Shown here: piece by piece, positions 15,105 to 21,794 of the stretch | Position numbering within the stretch: the stretch's first letter is position 1 | How the letters are laid out: the number at the start of each line of letters is the position of its first letter | Assembly (NCBI GenBank): GCA_002482685.1 | Contig: DLGL01000087.1 | Coordinates: 782 to 24,335, forward strand | Length of the DNA stretch: 23,554 nucleotides | Source of the DNA: Bacteriovoracaceae bacterium UBA7695 | GTDB lineage: Bacteria > Bdellovibrionota > Bacteriovoracia > Bacteriovoracales > Bacteriovoracaceae | Reading direction: 5' to 3' | The notes under the pieces: model-generated | The model's database searches: none | What the model was told of the DNA's origin: nothing | What the model saw: the letters and a program-made list of their open reading frames with translations, nothing else | Program-made: the position numbers and the translations under genes

Positions 15105-15521
15105 ATTACATCGCTTTATTACAAAACCCATTTCCTCAATACCATATCCATAATATTCAAGAGAAAATCTGAGATCTAACTTATTGTTTTGGATAGTACA
15201 TGAAAAATTATGTATTACAGCATCACCACCGTCCGCTGTACTCATTAGATCGAGCAGGTCACATACTTCTTCAGGACTTCCTTTGAAACAAACCTTCTCA
15301 TCTTTATAAACATAATCGGCCAAAAATGAATCGTTGGAAGGTTTAGAGTATTCAATCTCTCCAGCATAATTTTCTACATGAATCATCTTGGTTACTAAAC
15401 CGTCATTTATGAGGCATGCCTCACCAGCGCCACATTCTACAGTGACCTGTGAGTGGTATCCATCTTGTGCCATTGCTAAAGAACTAAGAACAAGTGTGAT
15501 GATGATGGCTAACGATTTCAT
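15099..15521 (-). CDS. Secreted cysteine-rich protein of unknown function
   Basis: A 140-residue exported protein. MKSLAIIITLVLSSLAMA is a standard Sec signal peptide with cleavage after AMA (before QDGYHS). The mature part has six cysteines (30, 36, 78, 87, 108, 138), consistent with three disulfides in the periplasm or outside the cell, and a beta-rich acidic composition. I recognise no family. TGAGG lies a few bases before the ATG at 15521. It converges on the second barrel gene with 6 bp overlap. About 100 bp separate its start from the ferredoxin gene that ends at 15625 on the same strand; no promoter or terminator stands out there. Confidence 0.7.
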   Translation of the reverse strand: MKSLAIIITLVLSSLAMAQDGYHSQVTVECGAGEACLINDGLVTKMIHVENYAGEIEYSKPSNDSFLADYVYKDEKVCFKGSPEEVCDLLDLMSTADGGDAVIHNFSCTIQNNKLDLRFSLEYYGYGIEEMGFVIKRCNL

Positions 15522-15624
15522 AAAACCTCATATTTGTTTTGAATATGCGGGCTTTATAGCTTTAATGGAGTTAGGCGTAAAATAGATAAGTGTGATGATA
15601 TCAATCTAAAAAAGAGATGATCTA

Positions 15625-16011
15625 TTAACCAGCGACTTCTTCTTTAATCTTAGTGACCTCTTCTTCGTCGACATAGAGACGAGAAGCAAGGGTTTCATTC
15701 CCCCAGGCCACGAAAGCATCATCATGTTGATACATCGTTATGGTTTCCCAAGGACAATCTTGAGAACAATTCTGACAACCGATACATCGGGCCATATCGA
15801 TTTCTACCATCTGCTGATAGCTAGGATTTTTTGGATCTGGTCCAGGGACAAGCTCGATAGAATCCACTGGACAGCCAGCAATACAGACTTCACAGCCAGT
15901 ACAGCCAGACTGGTGGACGACCGCCAATAGCTTTGGTGGTTTTTTACCCTTACGGTTCGGTTTAAAGCGAGCTGCGTGAAAAGGGTTCTCTACTTTTACT
16001 TCATCACTCAT
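15625..16011 (-). CDS. Dicluster 2[4Fe-4S] ferredoxin
   Basis: A 128-residue ferredoxin-type protein. Two cluster motifs are complete: SGCTGCEVCIAGCPVD (Cys37/40/43/47) and ARCIGCQNCSQDCPWE (Cys76/79/82/86), separated by a longer insert (SIELVPGPDPKNPSYQQMVEID) than in the small clostridial type. A basic N-terminus (RFKPNRKGKKPPKLL) and an acidic C-terminus flank the core. I place the start at ATG 16011, with AGGA five bases upstream; the frame runs back to 16137, but that extension crosses a good promoter at 16040-16068. It is divergent from icmF across about 160 bp. The electron-transfer partner is unknown. Confidence 0.88.
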   Translation of the reverse strand: MSDEVKVENPFHAARFKPNRKGKKPPKLLAVVHQSGCTGCEVCIAGCPVDSIELVPGPDPKNPSYQQMVEIDMARCIGCQNCSQDCPWETITMYQHDDAFVAWGNETLASRLYVDEEEVTKIKEEVAG

Positions 16012-16039
16012 AGAATTCCTAATGTCGAAAATCTCCCTT

Positions 16040-16068
16040 ATTATACACCCTCCACCTGAAGCTATAAA
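16040..16068 (-). promoter_or_regulatory. Sigma-70-type promoter for the dicluster ferredoxin
   Basis: On the minus strand TTTATA (16063-16068), a 17-bp spacer and a perfect TATAAT (16040-16045). It would start transcription near 16033, about 20 nt before the ATG at 16011. Confidence 0.5.
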
Positions 16069-16175
16069 GCATTTCCTTATACAATTTGGGGTCCTCATGC
16101 TTGAATCTATCAAGACTTTTTGACTCGTATGATGCATCGATTAAATAAATCACGTTTAGTTTCAAGGACCTACCT

Positions 16176-19100
16176 ATGACCTCTAGAAAACTCCGCTTTG
16201 TTACCGCCGCCAGCTTGTTCGATGGGCACGATGCTTCGATCAATATTATGCGCCGGCTACTTCAGTCTAAAGGAGTTGAAGTGATCCACCTGGGTCATAA
16301 CCGCTCTGCCCAGGAAGTTGTAGAAGCTGCTTTGTCGGAAGACGCTCATGCCATCGCTCTGAGTTCGTACCAAGGCGGTCATATGGAGTATTTCACTTAT
16401 GTAAGAGAACTCCTGGATCAGAATGGTGGTAAAAATGTAAGAATCTTTGGCGGGGGTGGGGGAGTAATTACTCCTCCAGAAATTACTGAGCTTCATAAAC
16501 GTGGAATAACCCGTATCTATCACCCAAATGATGGAACTTCACTTGGTCTTAACGGAATCATCGATGACATGATCAATAAGTGTGATTATGAAACTATTGA
16601 TGGGGTAGATTTTAAACAGCTTCAGAATAAAAAACTTTCCGCTTACGAAATGGCGAAAGTAATTACCTACATTGAAAATAACCGTGAATTTCCTTTTGAA
16701 GTGACAGGAAAAGCAAAATCAATTCCAGTTTTCGGAATTACCGGAACAGGCGGAGCAGGTAAGTCGTCTCTTATTGATGAACTTCTTCTGCGTTTTCACC
16801 GCTATTATAGCGACAAGCGAGTTGCCTTAGTATCAGTGGATCCCACAAAAAAGAAAAATCAGGGAGCTTTATTGGGAGACAGGATACGCCTTGGATCTGC
16901 TTCCTATGCCAGCTTTTATGTACGATCATTGGCCACTCGTGATTCTTCTAATGAGCTTTCCCCTGAAATTCGTAAAGTGGTTGAGTTTTTAAAAACTCAG
17001 GATTTTGATTTAGTTTTAGTTGAAACTTCTGGTATCGGTCAGGCATCGGATGAGATTACTAAGGTTGCTGATAAAACACTTTATGTGATGACTCCTGAAT
17101 TCGGGGCGGCCACTCAACTTGAAAAAATCGAAATGCTGGAAGTCGCAGACTTTATCGCGGTAAATAAATACGAAAAACCGCGAAGTGAGGATGCTCTTAG
17201 AGATGTACGTAAGCAGTACCGCCGTAATAAAGTTCTCTTTGCAAATCATCCAGGATCACCTGCCGATGCGGATCTTCCAGTCTATGGAACTATGGCTTCA
17301 AAATTTAATGATGTTGGTGTTAACGCTCTTTTTAAAGACATTGTGAAAGCAGTTAATTTTTCTCATAATCCCGAGCTGGATATTATTATTTCAGACAGAG
17401 CTCCTGAGAAGAAACAGGCAGTGATTCCAGCTTCACGAGTAAACTATTTGAGAGATATTTCAGATACAGTCCGAAATTATAATCAAAAAACTAATTTAGT
17501 TGTAGAAAAAATTCGTCAGTTCGAATCCTTGAACGAAGCTGAAAAAATAATAACTGATAGTTCAATGCTAAAATCTAAAAAGACTGAATTAGAAAAATCT
17601 TTAACCAAAGAATTATCTGAAATAGCTGAATTTGATAAAATGATTGAGCAGTACACTAATGGTGAATACACCTATATCGTGCGAGGCAAAGATATAAAAG
17701 TACCAACAAAGTACGAGTCTCTCTCTCATTCCAAAATTTCAAAAGTTGGGTTTCCTAAGTTTCACTATCAATCTGATAAAATCCGTTTCATACGAACCCA
17801 GAATCTTCCTGGATTTTATCCATTTGCAGCCGGAGTCTTTCCATTCAAGCGTGCAGATGAAGATCCTAAACGTCAGTTTGCAGGGGAAGGAGGACCTAAG
17901 CGGACCAATGCTCGCTTTCACTACTTATCAAATAATGATTCGGCCAAACGACTTTCAACGGCCTTCGATTCAGTAACTTTATATGGTGAAGATCCGGCCA
18001 TTCGTCCAGACATCTACGGAAAAGTAGGGGAGTCTGGTGTATCGATCTGTATGTTGGATGATATGATGGATCTCTACAAGGGATTCGATCTTACTTCACC
18101 CTCGACTTCTGTTTCTATGACTATCAATGGTCCCGCACCAATCATTCTTGCCATGTTTATGAATACCGCCATCAATAACACTCTTCCTGAGATCGATCAG
18201 GAAAATAAAGAGAAGATGGCCGAAGTCATGAGATCCGTGCGTGGCACGGTTCAGGCCGATATCCTCAAAGAAGATCAGGCGCAAAATACATGTATTTTCT
18301 CTTTAGAATTTGCTCTCAAAATGATGGGCGATGTTCAGGAATTTTTCTGTAAGCATAAAATAAAAAACTATTATACGGTTTCAATTTCTGGCTATCACAT
18401 TGCAGAAGCTGGAGCTAATCCGATTACTCAGCTGGCACTCACTCTTACAAACGGTTTTACCTACGTTGAATATTATCTCAGCCGTGGGATGAACATCGAT
18501 GAGTTTTGTGAGAATCTTTCTTTTTTCTTTTCCAATGGTCTGGATCCTGAGTATACAGTCCTGGGTCGGGTTGCCCGTAAGATTTGGGCAGTAACGATGA
18601 AAGAGAAATATGGTGCTTCAGATAAATCACAAAAACTAAAATATCATATTCAAACTTCAGGGCGCTCTCTTCATGCTCAGGAAATTGATTTTAATGATAT
18701 CAGAACCACACTGCAGGCTTTTATTGCACTCTCGGATAATTGTAACTCTCTTCATACCAATGCCTATGATGAGGCGATTACAACACCCACTGAGGAATCA
18801 GTTCGTCGTGCCATGGCCATTCAACTAATTATTAATCGTGAGTTTGGACTCAACAAAACAGATAACCCACTTCAGGGTTCTTACATTGTGGATGAGCTTG
18901 CAGATTTAGTTGAAGATGCCGTGCTGACTGAATTCGAAAGAATTTCAGATAAAGGTGGCGTTCTCGGTTCAATGGAGTCGATGTATCAGCGTGGAAAAAT
19001 TCAGGAAGAATCTTTGTATTACGAAACGCTCAAAGATTCCGGAGAGTTCCCAATCATCGGTGTAAATACTTTCCTTCCGGAAAAAATGGAAGACTGGAAA

Positions 19101-19337
19101 CCGATCGAATTATCCCGTGCTTCAGAAGATGAAAAAAATGATCAGATTAAACGCCTAGAAGCCTTCAAGGTTAGAAACAGTTCTAAATCCTCTGACTGTC
19201 TTAAACGCCTGAAGCACGTTGCCCTAACGGGTGGAAATATCTTTGAAGAACTTCTAACAACAGTTCGTTATTGCAGTCTTGGAGAAATCACAGATGTTCT
19301 CTATGAAGTTGGTGGCCGCTATAGAAGGAACATGTAA
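16176..19337 (+). CDS. icmF: Fused isobutyryl-CoA mutase IcmF
   Basis: A 1053-residue adenosylcobalamin enzyme interconverting isobutyryl-CoA and n-butyryl-CoA, with its own G-protein chaperone. Order: B12-binding domain (1-135) with LFDGHDASIN (His18 as lower cobalt ligand), SSYQGGH and GGGGG; MeaB-like GTPase (about 180-400) with GITGTGGAGKSS (187-198), ETSGIGQASDE (283-293) and NKYEKP (330-335); a charged helical linker (435-500); then the mutase barrel (about 525-1053) with RTQNLPGFYPFAAGVF, the GYHIAEAG histidine (741), and GTVQADILKEDQAQNT. Methylmalonyl-CoA mutase has Tyr and Arg at two substrate positions; here they read Phe (about 555) and Gln (about 703), the isobutyryl type. AAGGA lies before the ATG. 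It overlaps the adenosyltransferase gene by one base (TAATG). Confidence 0.92.
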   Translation: MTSRKLRFVTAASLFDGHDASINIMRRLLQSKGVEVIHLGHNRSAQEVVEAALSEDAHAIALSSYQGGHMEYFTYVRELLDQNGGKNVRIFGGGGGVITPPEITELHKRGITRIYHPNDGTSLGLNGIIDDMINKCDYETIDGVDFKQLQNKKLSAYEMAKVITYIENNREFPFEVTGKAKSIPVFGITGTGGAGKSSLIDELLLRFHRYYSDKRVALVSVDPTKKKNQGALLGDRIRLGSASYASFYVRSLATRDSSNELSPEIRKVVEFLKTQDFDLVLVETSGIGQASDEITKVADKTLYVMTPEFGAATQLEKIEMLEVADFIAVNKYEKPRSEDALRDVRKQYRRNKVLFANHPGSPADADLPVYGTMASKFNDVGVNALFKDIVKAVNFSHNPELDIIISDRAPEKKQAVIPASRVNYLRDISDTVRNYNQKTNLVVEKIRQFESLNEAEKIITDSSMLKSKKTELEKSLTKELSEIAEFDKMIEQYTNGEYTYIVRGKDIKVPTKYESLSHSKISKVGFPKFHYQSDKIRFIRTQNLPGFYPFAAGVFPFKRADEDPKRQFAGEGGPKRTNARFHYLSNNDSAKRLSTAFDSVTLYGEDPAIRPDIYGKVGESGVSICMLDDMMDLYKGFDLTSPSTSVSMTINGPAPIILAMFMNTAINNTLPEIDQENKEKMAEVMRSVRGTVQADILKEDQAQNTCIFSLEFALKMMGDVQEFFCKHKIKNYYTVSISGYHIAEAGANPITQLALTLTNGFTYVEYYLSRGMNIDEFCENLSFFFSNGLDPEYTVLGRVARKIWAVTMKEKYGASDKSQKLKYHIQTSGRSLHAQEIDFNDIRTTLQAFIALSDNCNSLHTNAYDEAITTPTEESVRRAMAIQLIINREFGLNKTDNPLQGSYIVDELADLVEDAVLTEFERISDKGGVLGSMESMYQRGKIQEESLYYETLKDSGEFPIIGVNTFLPEKMEDWKPIELSRASEDEKNDQIKRLEAFKVRNSSKSSDCLKRLKHVALTGGNIFEELLTTVRYCSLGEITDVLYEVGGRYRRNM

Positions 19338-19906
19338 TGAGTAAATCCAAAATCTACACGCGTACAGGTGATGAAGGAAAGACAGGGCTTGTGAGTGGCA
19401 GCAGGATTTTAAAGTCCGATCATCGTATTGATCTCTATGGAGAGGTGGATGAACTTAATTCCCGGATTGGTTTTGCTTGCAGTTTAATGAGTCAATATTC
19501 AAAAGAAGTAACTTTTATTCATACTATTCAGTCAGCACTATTTGATTTGGGCTCTAATTTGGCCTGCGAATATGAGAATCGATCAAAGTATAATCTTCCT
19601 CAGGTTAAACCTGCTCTAATTTCCGAGATGGAGCAAGAAATTGACAGGATGGACGCTCAACTTACTCCGTTAGTTAATTTTATACTACCTGGTGGAACCC
19701 AGTCTGCGGCAGCTTTGCATTTGGCGCGTACCGGAGCGAGAAACGTTGAAAGAAAACTTGTTCATTATCATCATGAAAGTGGTGAAGAAATGCCGGTAAA
19801 TAGTTTAGTGTTTTTAAATCGCTTATCTGATTATTTTTTTGTGCTGGCACGTTTTGTTACAAAAATGGAAAAATCTGAAGAGATTCATTGGAAAGCAGGA
19901 AAATAA
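19337..19906 (+). CDS. pduO: PduO-type ATP:cob(I)alamin adenosyltransferase
   Basis: A 189-residue cytoplasmic enzyme that builds adenosylcobalamin from ATP and cob(I)alamin and can hand it to a mutase. Signatures are KIYTRTGDEGKTGL (5-18) for ATP binding, DLYGEVDELNSRIGF (32-46), FILPGGTQSAAALHLARTGARNVER (114-138) with the catalytic-site arginines, and LNRLSDYFFVLAR (159-171). The ATG shares its A with the icmF stop (TAATG), and AAGGA lies inside the end of icmF, so coupling is tight. The context says that it supplies coenzyme to IcmF. Its stop is 3 bp from that of the convergent FHA gene. Confidence 0.93.
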   Translation: MSKSKIYTRTGDEGKTGLVSGSRILKSDHRIDLYGEVDELNSRIGFACSLMSQYSKEVTFIHTIQSALFDLGSNLACEYENRSKYNLPQVKPALISEMEQEIDRMDAQLTPLVNFILPGGTQSAAALHLARTGARNVERKLVHYHHESGEEMPVNSLVFLNRLSDYFFVLARFVTKMEKSEEIHWKAGK

Positions 19907-19909
19907 AGC

Positions 19910-20674
19910 TTAGTTCTTCTGGTTCAAATATTTTGTTTCTATTCCAGAGAGTTGCTCTCCTAAAGAAAATTTCATAATTTTGTAATTGATGAGATAGGTT
20001 AGTCCTACGATTGTTATTTCCAGAGCGCAGAGTAGAGAAAATCTGTTCTCGATAATAATCTTATAGTTCATTAGCGCCAGGGAGTTTATCGCGATTAATG
20101 GGGCTGCCAATGCGCAAACAAATAATAACATATCGATTGTTGTTGCGAGCGAAGCAAGTTTTCTGTGCCTGACTTTAACCTGCTCTTTTGAGAGCTTGAT
20201 CATGCTGTGAGCTTTAATGCGTGTCTCAACCTCTTTATTCATGCTTTGAGCAGAGGCCTGTTTAGTATTGAGATGATTCTGGTTGATAGTCCGGGCGCCG
20301 GTAAAGTCAAGCTTGAGCCCGTGAAGACTTCGGTTTCTCTGCCCACCGGGAAATGTCAAAACCTGTATCGATTGATGGTCCATTTTTTCTGAGATGATTG
20401 AAAGTTTTGTACTGCCAATTTTAATTTCATCACCAATAAAAACTTCAGACTTCTCAATTCTTATTCCATTAATGTAAGTTCCATTTTTGGAGTTCAGATC
20501 CTCAATTTCGAGTATGTTGTTTTTAAGGAAAATTCTGCAATGTAAGCTGCTCATTAGCTCATCTGGTATGTGATGATCAGCTTGCTTGTTTCTTCCGATA
20601 ACAATGCTTGAATGATTCTCAAGCGGAATTTCACCTATAACCTGATTTACTTCCAGCCTCAAAAATACTTTCAT
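19910..20674 (-). CDS. FHA-domain protein with C-terminal RDD-like membrane domain
   Basis: A 254-residue protein. The N-terminal FHA domain (about 1-95), which binds phosphothreonine, shows SIVIGRNKQADHHIPD (Arg28), SSLHCRIF (Ser43, His45) and DLNSKNGTYING (Asn61, Asn64), all key binding residues kept. A polar linker (100-165) follows. The C-terminus begins RHRKLASLATTIDMLLFVCALAAPLIAI, with the Arg and in-membrane Asp of RDD proteins, a second helix at about 212-232 and a final 'KFSLGEQLSG' like the RDD end motif. Thus a phospho-peptide reader is anchored to the inner membrane with its FHA domain in the cytoplasm. The start lies 1 bp after the grxB stop, so the two are co-transcribed. No Ser/Thr kinase is seen in the window. 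Confidence 0.75.
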   Translation of the reverse strand: MKVFLRLEVNQVIGEIPLENHSSIVIGRNKQADHHIPDELMSSLHCRIFLKNNILEIEDLNSKNGTYINGIRIEKSEVFIGDEIKIGSTKLSIISEKMDHQSIQVLTFPGGQRNRSLHGLKLDFTGARTINQNHLNTKQASAQSMNKEVETRIKAHSMIKLSKEQVKVRHRKLASLATTIDMLLFVCALAAPLIAINSLALMNYKIIIENRFSLLCALEITIVGLTYLINYKIMKFSLGEQLSGIETKYLNQKN

Positions 20675-20675
20675 T

Positions 20676-21323
20676 CTATTTCCAGAAGTCCTGATGATAG
20701 TTGAAATGACATTTGTTTTTTACACTTTGTAAGTATTCATGTGTCTTGGGTGTAAATTGAAACTCAGGTACAACGTATAATCCCCAAAGATGCGAAGCTA
20801 TTAGAATATCAAAAGCCGAAAATTCTTTGGATTTATAAAAAGGTTCAAGATTAGCTTCAAGTTTGTGCAATAAGGGCTCGAGTTCCTGGACAAAAAAGTT
20901 ATGCTTTTTAACTAACTCAGAAAATGGGCCGCGTTTTTTTTCTTTGCTTTTACGAAAATATTCTCTAGATGAATCATTAAATTCTGCCGTCCACATCCAA
21001 TAAGGCATCGCCAGAGAGTGAACGTGTGATCCAATTTGAGCTAAAAATTTTTCTAAGTCTTGAAACTCAGTAGTTTTTATCAGCTCTTTAATCTCTAGCC
21101 GATTTTCTCGATCGGCCATGGCCATGATATCCAGGCTTTCATTAAAGGCTCCCTGTGAGGTTTCAAGTATGGGGAGCATCTTAGTTCCTGTTAAACGGAT
21201 AGGTGTGACCTCATCGTCATACGAAAGAACTTTGGAATTATAGGCCAAACCTAAGTAGCCTAAAGTCATTCTAACTCGCAGGCAAAAGGGGCAATGGACG
21301 TAGTGATTAAGCGTAATGCTCAT
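20676..21323 (-). CDS. grxB: Glutaredoxin 2 (GST-fold)
   Basis: A 215-residue protein, the same size as E. coli Grx2. It has a thioredoxin-like N-domain with the dithiol active site HCPFC within HYVHCPFCLRVRMTLGYLGL, a cis-Pro loop KMLPILE, and ESLDIMAMAD for glutathione contact, then an all-helical GST-like C-domain. It should reduce protein disulfides or glutathione mixed disulfides. The start is ATG 21323, set by TGAGGA (21329-21334); a TTG four codons upstream is inside that site. A good promoter lies at 21345-21373. It is the first gene of a pair with the FHA-RDD gene. Confidence 0.85.
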   Translation of the reverse strand: MSITLNHYVHCPFCLRVRMTLGYLGLAYNSKVLSYDDEVTPIRLTGTKMLPILETSQGAFNESLDIMAMADRENRLEIKELIKTTEFQDLEKFLAQIGSHVHSLAMPYWMWTAEFNDSSREYFRKSKEKKRGPFSELVKKHNFFVQELEPLLHKLEANLEPFYKSKEFSAFDILIASHLWGLYVVPEFQFTPKTHEYLQSVKNKCHFNYHQDFWK

Positions 21324-21344
21324 GATTATCCTCAATAGTTATTC

Positions 21345-21373
21345 ATTATAGACTTAAGCTGTGATTTTTCCAA
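21345..21373 (-). promoter_or_regulatory. Strong sigma-70-type promoter of the grxB-FHA unit
   Basis: On the minus strand TTGGAA (21368-21373), a 17-bp spacer and perfect TATAAT (21345-21350); the start point should be near 21338, only about 15 nt before the grxB ATG. A CTGTG/CACAG pair (21359-21363, 21376-21380) flanks the -35 box and might be an operator. Confidence 0.7.
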
Positions 21374-21412
21374 AGCACAGTCTCTCTATGACGCACTATT
21401 GAATTGAATTTG

Positions 21413-21421
21413 TGCTACAAT
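21413..21421 (+). promoter_or_regulatory. Possible extended -10 promoter of the A-type carrier gene
   Basis: TGCTACAAT combines a TGn extension with a 5/6 match to TATAAT, about 38 nt before ATG 21459. No good -35 is seen at 16-18 bp, as often with extended -10 promoters. Confidence 0.4.
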
Positions 21422-21445
21422 TAAACTATCTATGTTGGATCTTGT

Positions 21446-21450
21446 AGGAG
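21446..21450 (+). promoter_or_regulatory. Shine-Dalgarno AGGAG fixing the start at 21459
   Basis: AGGAG lies 8 nt before ATG 21459. The upstream in-frame ATG at 21432 would put this site inside the gene and adds only MLDLVGVVN. Confidence 0.6.
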
Positions 21451-21458
21451 TTGTGAAT

Positions 21459-21791
21459 ATGGAACAAATAATAAGCATCACTGACAAAGCCCTGGAACAG
21501 ATTAAAGTCATCTCCCAAGCTGAGAACCCAGAAGGAAACAAAGGTCTTCGCCTCGCGGTTACCGGAGGAGGATGCTCGGGCTTGTCTTATAAAATTGAAT
21601 TTTCTGATCAAAAAGACAGGGACAATGTTTTGGATTTCAGTGGAATTAAAATTTTAGTAGATCCAAAATCTGTTATTTACCTTAAAGGGATTGTTCTTGA
21701 TTTCAAAGATGGCCTTAACGGTAAAGGATTTAGTTTTGATAATCCAAATGCGAAGAATACATGTGGTTGCGGTGAATCTTTTTCAATTTAG
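21459..21791 (+). CDS. A-type iron-sulfur carrier (IscA/ErpA family)
   Basis: A 110-residue member of the HesB/IscA family, which holds and delivers Fe-S clusters. The three conserved cysteines are present: Cys39 in GGGCSGLSY and Cys102 and Cys104 in NTCGCGESFSI. The C-terminal CGCGESF resembles IscA and the SI ending resembles ErpA, so I do not choose between the names. The start is supported by AGGAG at 21446. The YgfZ-TPR gene follows after 3 bp; in bacteria and mitochondria these two families (ISCA and IBA57) act together in [4Fe-4S] assembly. No iscS, iscU or suf gene is in the window, so this pair is separated from the main assembly cluster. Confidence 0.92.
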   Translation: MEQIISITDKALEQIKVISQAENPEGNKGLRLAVTGGGCSGLSYKIEFSDQKDRDNVLDFSGIKILVDPKSVIYLKGIVLDFKDGLNGKGFSFDNPNAKNTCGCGESFSI

Positions 21792-21794
21792 TTT

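Noticed and set aside
16012..16137. N-terminal extension of the dicluster ferredoxin to 16137
   Set aside because: It crosses a TATAAT promoter and lacks a ribosome site, while ATG 16011 has AGGA at 5 nt.
16120..16147. TTGACT followed by TTAAAT/TAAATA as an icmF promoter
   Set aside because: The spacing is 15-16 bp and the -10 match is poor; an icmF promoter must exist here but I cannot fix it.
16019..16243. Minus-strand reading frame of 74 codons between ferredoxin and icmF
   Set aside because: It covers the icmF start and the ferredoxin promoter, has no ribosome site I can see, and no recognisable protein features.
21359..21380. CTGTG...CACAG as a CRP-type site
   Set aside because: The spacer between half-sites is too long for CRP (TGTGA-N6-TCACA), so it is noted only as a possible operator.
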